Part shown: positions 32,494-43,265 of the stretch, piece after piece
Numbering within the stretch: position 1 is the first letter of the stretch
Layout of the letters: each line of letters starts with the position of its first letter
NCBI RefSeq assembly: GCF_014905175.1
Contig: NC_057789.1
Span: forward strand, 10,926,040-10,990,039
Origin: Aphidius gifuensis
Taxonomy: Eukaryota; Arthropoda; Insecta; Hymenoptera; Braconidae
Length of the DNA: 64,000 bases
Direction: 5' to 3'
Translations under genes and position numbers: made by a program
Notes under the pieces: generated by a model
Seen by the model: only the letters and a program-made list of their open reading frames with translations
Database searches by the model: none
What the model was told of the DNA's origin: nothing

Positions 32494-32605
32494 CACTCTT
32501 AAGTAAAACTTGACCAGAATAAATTTGCCCATTTACTGACCATTTTATCTGGGTAGCGAAGCCCTTGGCCTGACGTCAACGCTTTATAGCTGTTGTAGGC
32601 ACAAC
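32494..32605 (-). CDS. Candidate upstream exon of the BEN gene
   Basis: On the minus strand a T18-type pyrimidine tract and 'tatag' precede this 112-nt segment, and 'AGTG|GTCAGT' follows it as a donor. One frame reads 'VVPTTAIKR', a TGA, then 'KGFATQIKWSVNGQIYSGQV'. This resembles the N-terminal beta-rich segment common in insect BEN proteins. The in-frame TGA at about 32576 either breaks the gene or means the frame is misread. Distance and strand fit the BEN exon, but no convincing acceptor for that exon was found. Confidence 0.35.
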
Positions 32606-32614
32606 CTATACAAA

Positions 32615-32786
32615 AAAAAAAAAAAAAAAATCAAGGGACATTTTCTTTTCTTAATAATATGGCACAAACGGGTAATTAAAAAAAGAAATTATCTATCAAT
32701 TAATTATGAAAAAAAAAATTTTTTATTATTTAAAAGTTAATTTTTTTTATTTATTTAAAAGTTAATACTTATTATTTATTTGAAAG
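32615..32786. other. AT-rich spacer
   Basis: A 'aaaagttaat' word is repeated three times; nothing else is seen. Confidence 0.4.
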
Positions 32787-33669
32787 TGTTACGTACCAAG
32801 TTGAAAAATTAAAATTAAACTATGAAATAATAAAAAAAGAAAGAATATGTAAAACCAAAATTAAATAGGCAAATAATCATAGAATAATTAAAATAAATCA
32901 ACTTGGTATTTTACGTTAATATTAAAAAATCCTCTTATTTTGTTATTCCCTACAGGGTAACGGGTTAGGAGGGTATGTGTATGATTGTAGATGTACCTTG
33001 ATGTAAGAATTAATCCGAAACGAATGCTGAGAGCGTGTCAATCTGGATGGTCGCCTGTTGATGTTGGTAGTCTCGAATAAACCAAACGGTAAAATAAACT
33101 CGAAGCACAGAAAACAACACCCCGGAAAAATGTCACAGTCAGTTAAACACAAAAATTATTTAATTTAAATTCACTTTTAAAATTTTATTTATTAAAAACG
33201 TGAAAGTTTAATTGATTTTATTATTTAGTTAATTTGATTTGATTTATAAAATTTAGATATTGTCCAAACAAAAGTTGTCGCAAGAGTGAAGCTCTTTAAA
33301 TTATAAAAATAAAAATTCCCATAAAAATTACATTAAAAAGAAGGGATGATTTAAAGTGGGAACATCTTGACCAATTATATTTTACCTGTCCCACGATAGT
33401 CAGCATTTAATATTTTACTTATAGAATTATTTGTAACGTCAATGGATGTAAAATATCGAGTAGCTAAGGTGACTTTGAACTACGGCTTGCAAAAATAATT
33501 TAAAATAAAAAAACATAATATTGTGAGAAAAAAGGTAAAATGTTGATTTTGCTGAAATAATCAAAAAATAAAAAGGAAAAATTTTAACTGCTTACTCGGT
33601 CCCCTCGAATTTACTAAATATTTAATTAATTAATTTATCTATGAATAATATTGATACCAAGACGTAACA
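32787..33669 (-). repeat. LTR-like repeat copy B (883 bp)
   Basis: It begins TGTTACGT and ends ACGTAACA, matched 8-bp inverted termini of LTR type. A run of Cs just outside the right end (33673-33686) reads on the minus strand as a G-rich polypurine tract ending at the LTR start, fixing a minus orientation and a 3' LTR. It is homologous to 10850-11755. The internal region to its right is not recognisable. No flanking target duplication is seen. Confidence 0.75.
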
Positions 33670-33690
33670 ATTCCCCCCCCCCCCCAAAAA
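33670..33690 (-). promoter_or_regulatory. Polypurine tract next to LTR copy B
   Basis: On the minus strand the sequence is T-run, 14 Gs, AAT, directly before TGTTACG. This is the position and composition of a plus-strand primer tract. Confidence 0.55.
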
Positions 33691-34059
33691 GGTCGTTGTC
33701 TGTCTGCAAAACGACAGCAGCGAATAAAAAAAGAAAAAGAAAAATTTATCTATAATTGTTACGATTCGTTTACTTAAAATTATAAACATTAAATCCCAAA
33801 AAAAAATTGAATTAATCCAAAAAAAAAAAATTTCTATGTCCTATTCGAGACCTCTTACGGACGATCGACGGCTAGAATTACTCCGTGCGAGTCGAGCTTG
33901 GCTACTTTTTATTTGATTCAAGTTTCATTTCCGTGTGATATTGTTGGTTTGATCATTCTTTTATCTTACCTTGATAATTATTCAATATTAAATTTATTGT
34001 TTTTTTTTTTTGTTTATTGTTAAGAAAAGTATTGTTTTTTAATATTTTTAATATTTCGT

Positions 34060-35129
34060 CCCTGGTGAAAAAAATCTGGCAGATTCTGGTAGATTCTGGC
34101 AGATTCAACAAAAAATGAAAAAAGCTGGCAGATTCTGGCAGATTCTGCCAGCCAAATATTCGGCTTTCAACAGTCTGCCAGATTCTGTCAGATTCTGTCA
34201 GATTCTGCCAGATTCTGTCAGGTATTGCCAGTTAAAAACTCGACTTTCAACAGTCTGCCAGATTCTGTCAGATTCTTCCAGATTCTGTCAGATTTTGCCA
34301 GCCAAATACTCGATCTTAACAGTCTGCTAGATTCTGCCAGATTCTGTCAGCCGAATATTCGGCTTCCAACAGTCTGGCAGATTCTTACAGATTCTGCCAG
34401 ATTCTGTCAGCCACATATTCGACTTCCAACAGCATGCCAGATTCTGCCAGATTCTGTCAGCCACATATTTGATTTCCAACAGTCTGCCAGATTCTGCCAG
34501 TTCAATTGATAAATATTGTTTTTTTTTCAATAAATTGATTTTTTTGAATTAATACAACTGATTAGGAGACATCAAGTCGTCATCGAACTATTAGTATGTT
34601 ATAATTTATTCTTTTATAGGTCATTTATCATTATTTTACGTTAGTTGTTATTCAACGATTCCCACATGTGCTCAGGTCAGAGTTAATTCACATATATAGG
34701 AACTGAGATTATGATTACTTATAAAAATTTATAAAAACATATTCAAGTTTAAAAAAAAAATGCAACGCTTCGAGATTGAAGTTTCTTGATACCTTACCGT
34801 GATGTTTGTAATAACCACAATCGTTCGTCCAGAATTTTTTTTTTATTTAGAATTTTTTCGTAAAAATAGTCTGGCAGATTCTTACAGATTCTGGCAGATT
34901 CTGGCAGATTATGACAGATTATGGCAGATTATGACAGATTATGGCAGATTCTGGCAGATTATGGCAGATTATGGCAGATTCTTACAGATTATGGCAGATT
35001 ATGACAGATTCTGGCAGATTCTTACAGATTTAGACCGGTTTTTGGAACAACTGCCAGATTCTGCCAGATTATTCTGCCAGATTCTGTCAGTTTATTCTGC
35101 CAGATTCTGCCAGTTTTTTTTCACCAGGG
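34060..35129. mobile_element. Foldback element built of CTGGCAGATT repeats
   Basis: The ends are inverted: CCCTGGTGAAAAAAA on the left and TTTTTTTTCACCAGGG on the right. Between them are iterated 10-bp words, mostly CTGCCAGATT/CTGTCAGATT on the left (34075-34500) and TATGGCAGATT/CTGGCAGATT on the right (34868-35115). Left copies are organised in a higher-order unit of ~75 bp with 'cgacttccaacagtctgcca'. A unique core of ~360 bp lies at 34505-34865. No transposase is present; this is a non-autonomous terminal-inverted-repeat element. Confidence 0.85.
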
Positions 35130-36240
35130 GTATGTATTGTATTTTTATGTAATTTCATATCTGTAAATTCAATTTGGTCATGATCAAAATATCACATTAT
35201 TAAATGATCTTTATTTTTTATTGTATGTCGAAAATAAACATCAGAAGGGGGTACTGTAGCGAGGTAGAGTTCTACTGCGTATATTATACTAATTCCCACC
35301 ACATTTACTTGTCACGTGACGTTAGTAATGTGGTGTCGGCTTGTGAAATAAAATGATAGATTAGAAATATAAAACTTACTTCCAGTCCAGCCGCCAAGGT
35401 ATAAGGTGTGCTCGAAAAAACTACTCGTTAAAATATATTCGTGACGTGGCTTTGCCACATCACAAAATGAGTCATTCATATATATGTTGTATAATATTCA
35501 AATATTGTATCTTGTGAAATAAATATTTAATAAATAGTTCAATTGATATTAAATATAAAACTCGTGTCTTATTTTAAATAATATTTGTAATAAATTATTC
35601 AAACAATGAAAAAGTGAAGGTTGAGCAAATCCACACCTCACATTTACCTTTCAAAAAACAATTGTTATCTGTTTTGCAACGAATGGTACAAATTGAGAAA
35701 AAATATATAAATGATCAAATTCAACTATTATCATCACCTGTGACAGCAGCAAAAACGTCACTTGGTATAGTTGGTTTTAAACTGGTACCGAACGCACGGC
35801 AGCCAGCCAACTCTCGATCACGGGAAAATTGGAGAAGTATTTTCTTCATCAAGGCTTCTGGTTTGTTGTGTATTCTTCTCAATGTTTCTTAAGTAGGTGG
35901 ACAAATCCACACATTGAACTTTTTTGAAATCTGTACCTACAATGGTAATTGACGTCATTTTATATTCCATTTCTGTTTTCATATGGGTTAGAATATATAA
36001 ATAATGGTAATATCAAAATCTACATTACCTTTCCAAAATCAAGAAGCCATGGTTTTCGTTCTTTTAATGGATCACATTTGAATGATTTTTCATTTCTAAT
36101 CAATGGTTTATCTGCAATTTTTATGTGCTCTAATAGTTGCTCTAGTCATCAGACTTGACTGAGTATAAAAGAGAAATGGTTACTTTATATGTACCTTTCA
36201 GAAAGGAATATGGACAGACTGAGTCAAAATTTATCGAAAT
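35130..36240. other. Spacer with a possible LTR start and an unrecognised ORF
   Basis: A purine-rich 'cagaagggggtac' precedes TGTAGCGAGG at about 35256, similar to a polypurine tract and LTR start, but no matching end was found. The ORF at 35614-35892 begins 'MKVEQIHTSHLPFKKQLLSV' with a coiled-coil-like continuation. It may be the end of a transposon protein, but no family is recognised. Confidence 0.3.
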
Positions 36241-36248
36241 ATACGATA

Positions 36249-36249
36249 C

Positions 36250-36302
<53 letters not shown>
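36249..36302 (+). repeat. (ATT)n microsatellite
   Basis: About 18 perfect ATT units. Confidence 0.97.
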
Positions 36303-36304
<2 letters not shown>

Positions 36305-36889
36305 AAGCCTATTATTATCATTAGCCTTAAAGGCTAAGCCACATAGACAATGGTTCGACTCTTCAACTAGCGACATCATCAACATCAAGTCATATTAGAG
36401 TAGGGCAAATCCCCCTTCTTTTCCGTATGTAAAATTCAGTAAAATAATTAGGAGTGTAAACTCTCTCTCTTGTCTTTGAGACGTCAGACTGACTGGACCT
36501 TTGTTTTAACCAGGGGTCTGGCGACGGTGAGTTTGAGGTTATTTTTCTGTATGTTGGACATGGTGGATCAACCGCCATGTGCTACCTTTTGTTTAACTTT
36601 GATTTTGATGATCAACACAAGGCGGATCCTCGAGTTGATTATGATACTTTTGATACTTTCGACTATTAGATTTAGCTTCTTAATTAATTAATAATTCATA
36701 TTTTGTTGGACGCGGTCCCCTTTAGATTAGGATTTTTGAGATATTATTGGATTAGTCATTTTGTATTTTGAGTTACGTTGGTATTTGAGTTACGTTGATG
36801 ATTGATAAATAAAAATAAGGTAAATAAATTAATTGTGTCTTTTGTTATTATTTTGGGGTATTTTTTAATTATTATTTTCAGAATTTAAT

Positions 36890-37231
36890 TATTATAACAG
36901 CTTTATCCGGCCCTTCTCCCAAAACCCACACACTGAGCGACCCTGCGGCTTTCCTCTAGGTTGCTTGTTTCGGTTGTTTTATTCATTTGTTTGATTGTAT
37001 TTCGTCCAGGTATGAATATGTTTTGAGCGCGAGATTGTGTTATGCCTTTTTTCGGTTTTAAGGTGATTTGAAAACCCCTGATTTTAATTATTACGTTTTT
37101 GGATACAAATTATTATTATTATTTTCGTTAGATTATTGGATTTTAGCTTTGTTTGTTAAAAAGGACAATTTACAGGTAAGATGACGGTAACAAGCGGTCC
37201 GAGAAGATAACTGGCAGAAATGTTATGTTAC
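36890..37231 (+). repeat. Fragment of an LTR related to the 8980-10152 LTR
   Basis: Shared words include 'acccacacactgagcgac' (9750 region: 'acccacaccctgagcgac'), 'cggtccgagaag' and the terminal 'atgttaca'. The match covers the 3' part of the LTR. The 36340-36889 sequence may be the rest in diverged form. Confidence 0.65.
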
Positions 37232-37298
37232 ATATTATTATTGTTGATCCGTTTTGTATGCGAGCGAGGACAGAGGAAAAAAAATATTTTTTTCAGGT

Positions 37299-37612
37299 GT
37301 TTATTTGTTAATAAAATAATTAGTGCACCACAGTCATATATTTTTCTTTAATTTTTTTATATTGTTAATTAACAATCCTATAATTTTCAACAATTTCTAC
37401 TGACAATCATTTCAGTTATTAATTGTTTAAATAAAATTTTTTTTCAAGTCTGTATTTAATTTTCAAATTTTATATTCTCATTTGTTTATTACCTTAACAA
37501 CTTGTCAATAGAAATTGTTCAAAATTATACAATTATAAGTTAACAATATAAAGATAATAAAAAAAATATTTGATAGTGGTGCATTATTATTTTATTAACA
37601 AATAAACAGTGA
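37299..37612. mobile_element. Palindromic MITE, copy 1
   Basis: Ends are inverted ('gtttatttgttaataaaata' and 'tattttattaacaaataaac'), and the inner parts also pair ('caatttctactgacaa' with 'ttgtcaatagaaattg'). It has no coding sequence. A second copy lies 60 bp to the right. Confidence 0.75.
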
Positions 37613-37671
37613 AAACATATAAGAATATCTCCGTATATGTATACGTTGTATTTTTTAAATTTTGCGAATAT

Positions 37672-37978
37672 TTATTTGTTAATAAATAATCAATGTACCA
37701 CTATCAATTTTTTTTTTTTTCATCTTTATATTGTTGACTAACAGTTGTATAATTTTCAACAATTTCTACTGACAATTCTTTCAGTTATTAATTGTTTAAA
37801 TAAAATTTTTTTTCGAGTCTGTATTTAATTTTAAAAAAATATTCATATTGTCATTTGTTTATTATCTTAAAATCTTGTCAATAGAAATTGTTAAAAATTA
37901 TACAATTGTTAGTTAACATTATAAAGATAATAATAAAAAATATTCGGTTTATTAACGAATAAACATTCGGAAAATTTG
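37672..37978. mobile_element. Palindromic MITE, copy 2
   Basis: Same family and orientation as 37299-37612, with shared 'caatttctactgacaat', 'gttattaattgtttaaataa' and 'cttgtcaatagaaattgtt'. The right end is changed to 'attaacgaataaacattcgg'. Confidence 0.75.
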
Positions 37979-37997
37979 AAAAGTACGACGTATACAT

Positions 37998-39316
37998 ACC
38001 CTAGCGAAAATGGCGACACCAATCCGACAGTCGGTTTGTGCACTGATCTCATACAAAAACGACACAAAACCGACACATGACTATAAGAATTTCTAAGTCA
38101 CAAAAATAAATAGTAAAAAGCATTTAAAATATAAAATATTATGTCTAAAAATTTCTAAATAATATTCTTATAATTTAAGACACATTAGAATTTTTTTTAA
38201 ATAATTTTTTTATTGTAAAAAATCAATTCTGTTTATGTATTAAAACCGAGGTTAGCTGTCAGAATCATCTGTACACGACTGTGAGATTTTACAATTCTCA
38301 CACAATTCTGACACAATTCCGACACACGACTGTGAGAATTGTAAATCCGACACAAATCCGACAGACGTACGACAGTATATTTTTATATTTTGTATTTAAT
38401 ATGAAAAAAGCATTTTATTAATAAAAATTTTTGTTCAATATTGAAGTTTATTATTTTATTATTGTATTATTATTTTAATAATTTTAGCCATATTAGTTTT
38501 TTTTTTTTTGAATAAATTTTAACAAAAAAAGTAATTGGAAACATGGGAAACCAAATACATGGTTTCATTACGAATTACATTCGAGTTACAAAAATACCAA
38601 ATACGTGGGAAACTGATTAAATGTATTAGTTTTGAAAAAAGAATATTAAAAAAAAAACCTTTCTTAACCTCATAAAAAAACCAAAAAATGATAATTTTTT
38701 AATAAAATAATTTTAAAAAAATCTAATATGCCTATAATTATTGAAAGATTATAATTTTATTATTAAACAAAAATTTTTGCGAATCGCAAATTCTCACAGA
38801 CGATTCCAATTATTTTTTTTATCAAAATTTATTCAAAAAAAAAAAATCTAATATGCCTAAAATTATTAAAATATTATAACGTTAATATTGAACAAAAATT
38901 TTTATTAATAAAATGCTTTTTTCATATTAAATACAAAATATAAAAATATACTGTCGTACGTCTGTCGGATTTGTGTCGGATTTACATTCTCACAGTCGTG
39001 TGTCGGAATTGTGTCGGAATTGTGTGAGAATTGTAAAATCTCACAGTCGTGTACAGATGATTCTGACAGCTAACCTCACTTTGAATACATAAACAGAATT
39101 GAGTTTTTCCAATAAAAAAATTATTTAAAAAAAATTCTAATGTGTCTTAAATTATAAGAATATTATTTAGAAATTTTGAGACATAATATTTTATTTTTTA
39201 AATGCTTCTTACTATTTATTTTTGAGACTTAGAAATTCTTATAGTCGTGTGTCGGTTTTGTGTCGTTTTTGTATGAGATCAGTGCACAAACCGACTATCG
39301 GCATTTTCGCTAGGGT
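37998..39316. mobile_element. 1.3-kb near-palindromic foldback element
   Basis: The element begins ACCCTAGCGAAAATG and ends CATTTTCGCTAGGGT. The two arms of ~500 bp are inverted copies with few differences ('cacagtcgtgtgtcggaatt' on the right, its complement on the left) around a short A/T core near 38650. Repeated CGACAC/GTGTCG words mark the arms. It interrupts or abuts a LINE RT fragment at 39317. The termini resemble those of 34060-35129 (CCCTxGxGAAAA), suggesting a common mobilising transposase. Confidence 0.88.
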
Positions 39317-39317
39317 T

Positions 39318-39530
39318 TACAGAGATATATGGCTGATGCAATGTCATTAACATGAACAGATGATAACAGAGGACCCAAAACACTACCCTGAAATACTCCT
39401 ATTTTTGTTGTTAATTGAGATGATAGTTGACCATGAAGTGATACAAACTGTTGCCTATTGTATAAGTATGACTTAAACCAGCTGATAATGTCTGTGTTGT
39501 AGCCATAGTGAGTTAAACCATCAAAACCAA
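39318..39530 (-). pseudogene. LINE reverse transcriptase fragment
   Basis: The minus strand reads 'HYGYNTDIISWFKSYLYNRQ' and 'TTKIGVFQGSVLGPLLS', then 'VHVNDIASAI'. These are the thumb/palm-adjacent blocks of CR1/Jockey-type RT (GVPQGSVLGPLL). The C-terminal side is cut at the foldback element. The catalytic FADD box is not included. Confidence 0.85.
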
Positions 39531-39990
39531 AAACAAATCAAAATAAATCTCACTGTCTTATTAGGCAGTGTTATTTGCATAATAGATTTATTTTATCATA
39601 TTTTCCTATTCTATTTTTTCGCACTTACTTGCTTTCTGAAGTCGTTTATCTAAAAAAAATAATTAAATTCTTTTTCCATACAATAATTTACGTATACATT
39701 GTTATTTTTGTTTTTGTACGTATTTGTAAGTCTCTAATATATACTATACAGTACTGTACATCAGAATATAGGGCATTGGTATACGCCAGTACTCATACTT
39801 ATTTTATACATCAAATTTTATTATTGGTACCTTGCTTTAAAAAAACTTCGTAAATTTAGTTGAATTTTTGTGCTCTCTATAATAAATTACGGGTAAAAAA
39901 GGAAGAATATCATAATCTCCTCAAAATACCTTTTGTTGCCCCTTAAACTTTTATTTTCAAAAGCAGTTTTGATTTCTTTTTTTTTTTTTT
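39531..39990. other. AT-rich spacer
   Basis: Nothing supported; the plus ORF at 39575-39853 is hydrophobic A/T-rich translation. Confidence 0.45.
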
Positions 39991-40236
39991 TTATAAAAAG
40001 TCGATAGAGTGAATCACTCCATTTCTATGCGAGATATCACTTGTTAAATCAGGATATATTTTTTGACAATTATTTACCCAAAAACTATCTGTTCTTCTAT
40101 ATGAATTCATATTTTTTTGAGTTATCAAATCATGAAATGAATGCATGGGGTATATTGTTTTGAGTAATTTAGCGATATCAACAGGGGTAGGTTGCTTCCT
40201 GATCCTACAAAGCTTAGACACTTTCTTTTCTATCAT
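39991..40236 (-). CDS. Unrecognised 81-residue ORF
   Basis: It starts with ATG and has ordinary amino-acid composition ('QPTPVDIAKLLKTIYPMHSF', 'RRTDSFWVNNCQKIYPDLTS'). This sets it apart from the surrounding A/T noise. No known domain or signal peptide is seen. It may be an exon of a longer gene or a transposon remnant. Confidence 0.3.
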   Translation of the reverse strand: MIEKKVSKLCRIRKQPTPVDIAKLLKTIYPMHSFHDLITQKNMNSYRRTDSFWVNNCQKIYPDLTSDISHRNGVIHSIDFL

Positions 40237-40239
40237 TAT

Positions 40240-41565
40240 GGTTGATTATTTTAATGTTTTCATTGACTAAGTATGATAAAATCTGTTAAACATAAACACT
40301 AACAACATTTTCTTCTTGACTAGTGAAAATGAAACTACATAACAATTGAATCTACACGGAAAAAATAAAAAATAAGCAAATGTGCATTGAAAAATTTCCA
40401 AATTTCAAACTAAAGCTAATAATAGTAATAAATAATGATGATCTGTATTTTTTTTTCGGTTAACTGCATTACCTTTTGATTTAATACGTCCGTTTCTGTT
40501 TTTGGAAAAAAAAACTTGATCGTCAGTTTATCTTGATGTGACTTTTTTTTGGTTTAACTAGTACTTGTTTAACAAAAATGTCTTCTTCATCAATTGACAT
40601 TTTTGATAAAGAAGATTTGTGTTCTACAAATAATAAAAAATAAAATTATTAAAAATACTATCAAATTATATATGAGTAATTATTAACCATCCTAAAAGAA
40701 ATATTTTGATAGACTTACTACACAAATAAACAATTTTACGCCTCAATTTATCGGCGATGTTCGGTAAATTGGACATTGTCACCAACTGAAAAATTTTGCT
40801 TTGCATTACCATTGTCACTTTGAAAGCTTTTGTTTATTTTCCTTAATTTTGTTATTATAATAACAGATTTTTTTTTCGAAAACAAACAGACTAATAACTC
40901 TAACATTTTATCTCTAACAATAACTTTAACAATTTTATCAAATGATCATTTCAGTCCGCAAAATCATGTATATGTATTAGCACGTGTAGGCTTTGTCTGA
41001 GTAAAAAAAAACACAAGAGAATGGTTATAACACGGTTAATTTGCATTTATTAACAGTTACATCAGTAACATGCAAGACTAGATATCAAGAGATACAAATG
41101 GTACTGATAAATAGATGATTGTCGTGCAAGTCTATTGATTGTTTTGATGTTGGTTGTTGTTGATTTAAAATTCAATATATTGATATTTTTGTTAGTGAAA
41201 TATTTTTTGGATCATGTGTTCATATTTAAAGAAAATAATTGTTTTTAATTTATATATATATATATATTATTTTTCTTATATTTACTTATTTTTCTACCGA
41301 TAAAGTGGAAACGTCGGTTACTATGGAATCAACGAAGATTTCTCACCATCCTCTTATCTTACCGCTGGGTTACTGATGATTTAGTTGATCATGATAATAA
41401 TAACCACGATAATGACGAAGACCCTGCGGTACCACTTTTGTCCCCTAGTGCGATTGAATGTTGATCAAAATAATAAAAACGAAAATGATAATAATAATAC
41501 TTATTCTTTGCCACTTTATTTGAATTGTAATTCAAAAATATGATTACTAAAACTAATGTTTGTTA
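40240..41565. other. AT-rich spacer with (AT)n
   Basis: An (AT)n run lies near 41252-41268. A short 'MSSSSIDIFDKEDLCS' ORF at 40578 could be a 5' exon, but has no support. Confidence 0.4.
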
Positions 41566-41569
41566 TAGG

Positions 41570-41840
41570 TATGCTTGAAAAAACAAAAACCAATCTAAGT
41601 CCATCAGTCGTCGAGGCTCAAGTTTGCCATCCTGATTCAACTGATCAAAAATTACAGGAAAATCCCGTTGCCATATTAGCTCTAACACGTACCATTTTAT
41701 CAAGTGCTAAACGTTTATGGCAATATCGTGCTAGACAACGTGAAAAAAAATTACAGGAAAATCTTGATGCCGTATTAGCTTCAAGATTCACAGTTCTGGC
41801 TGTGATCCACCAGCGAATCCAGTGGTTCTTTTTCGGGTGA
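41570..41840 (+). other. Possible exon with internal duplication
   Basis: After an acceptor-like 'gtttgttatag', one frame reads 'MLEKTKTNLSPSVVEAQVCH' and then two related segments, 'KLQENPVAILALTR' and 'KLQENLDAVLASR'. The DNA duplicates ~35 bp ('aaaattacaggaaaatc...gccatattagct'). No family is recognised. Confidence 0.25.
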
Positions 41841-42002
41841 CTTTCATCTTGTTGAAGTAGTTTCTCAGGCTTCTCCACTTCTCTCTGACTTTCTTCACAT
41901 CAAATTCATGATTATCAAACGGATCTAGAAATATATATATTATGTTTAGTACATTTCATCAAGAATTGATTGTATTTACAAATATTTTTCTAGAACCGAA
42001 TA

Positions 42003-42311
42003 TTATTCACTTGACAATTTTTTAACAACATCATCCCATAGGGTTCCAGTGATTCCTGGTGTTCTCTCATCAATCGTTTTTGTTGTATAATTCGACAAAT
42101 CATTAAGTGAACTTACTGTTAAATTTTTTCTTAACCAGGCTTGAAGATCTTCGACACTTAATAATGATGTGTTGTAACTCACTGACAGCAACTATCTTTC
42201 ATTGTCATCATCAAAATTAACGTGTGATATATTAATTATACCATCGTGAAATTCGTTGATAATGATGTCTTGGGCATCATTGTTTTAACTATTATTCACT
42301 TTATCTGACAT
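42003..42311 (-). pseudogene. Unrecognised 103-codon pseudogene
   Basis: The minus strand has ATG at 42309-42311 and one frame through to TAA at 42003. It is broken by in-frame TAA and TAG codons in its first half. It reads 'MSDKVNN', 'DAQDIIINEFHDGIINISHV', 'SLLSVEDLQAWLRKNLTVSS' and 'ERTPGITGTLWDDVVKKLSS'. Composition is that of a real protein. The family is unknown. Confidence 0.4.
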
Positions 42312-42584
42312 TTTATTATTAATAACATTTGTTACTCAAACTTACTAAATAGTTGTGCATCACAAAAAGATGAACAAGTCAAAAATAGTATTTAAAAATA
42401 TGATAGCTTTTTTGCTTTATAGACAGATGCTTCTGGCAGCTGATTTAGATATTCAAAAATAAATCCTTTTACATATAACTTAATGTTAAAACAAAAACTT
42501 ATTAAACTTAATGAAAAAAAAAACAAACAATAACAACAACATGTGATTTAGAAACATTGCTTAAAGCAGCTTACAGTATTATTA

Positions 42585-42945
42585 TTGAATTCGCGCCATC
42601 GATGCGATATTGAATACTGTAAATATACCCAAAAGTTTTTTCACACTATTTACTATTCTTGCTCAATTTTATTTTTATTATAAATCGCTCTGGACCTAGA
42701 AGCAATTATGCTTTGTGCTGCTTTGATTTGATTTTATAATGTTTGTCAGAGTGCCCTAATTTTTGAGAGAAATTTCAGGAAAAACGCAATTTCTAAAACT
42801 GTAATAATCCCAACAACATATGGCGCGCGCACCATCGATGCGTTATTGAATACTGTACTGATATAAAGGTTCTTCCAGACCATTCTACTATTTTTGCTCA
42901 ATTTTATTTTATAATGTTGTCAAATTGCTCTGGATTTAGGGTTCC
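42585..42945 (+). repeat. Two diverged direct repeats of ~120-180 bp
   Basis: 'gcgccatcgatgcgatattgaatactgta' type sequence occurs near 42593 and again near 42827. Each is followed by 'tttttgctcaattttatttt' and 'tgctctgga'. Function unknown. Confidence 0.6.
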
Positions 42946-43265
42946 CTGATGATCATCCGACGGACTCATTTCCTACGGACAGTCCTCCCACCGACATACG
43001 CCCCACGGATCCACACCCAACCAGACTCTCTTCCCACGGACATTCACTCCATGCGACACACACCCCACAGACACACAATTTAAAAATATAATAAATAAAC
43101 CAATAAATAAATAATCTATAAAAAAATTTATTAAACAGTATTTAAATTTTTATACAACGACTTTAAATACAAAACAATATAACTTAAATTTTAATATTCA
43201 AAGCAACAGCTATTAATAAACATTATTGAAATTTTTATATAACTTTAAATACAAAACAATATAAT

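Noticed and set aside
34115..35152. Plus ORFs rich in 'LPDSVRFCQ' and 'DYGRFWQIMA'
   Set aside because: Translations of the 10-bp repeat words in the foldback element, not proteins.
35256..35605. Possible LTR starting TGTAGCGAGG after a G-rich tract
   Set aside because: No matching end, no second copy and no PBS could be seen; kept only as a note in the spacer entry.
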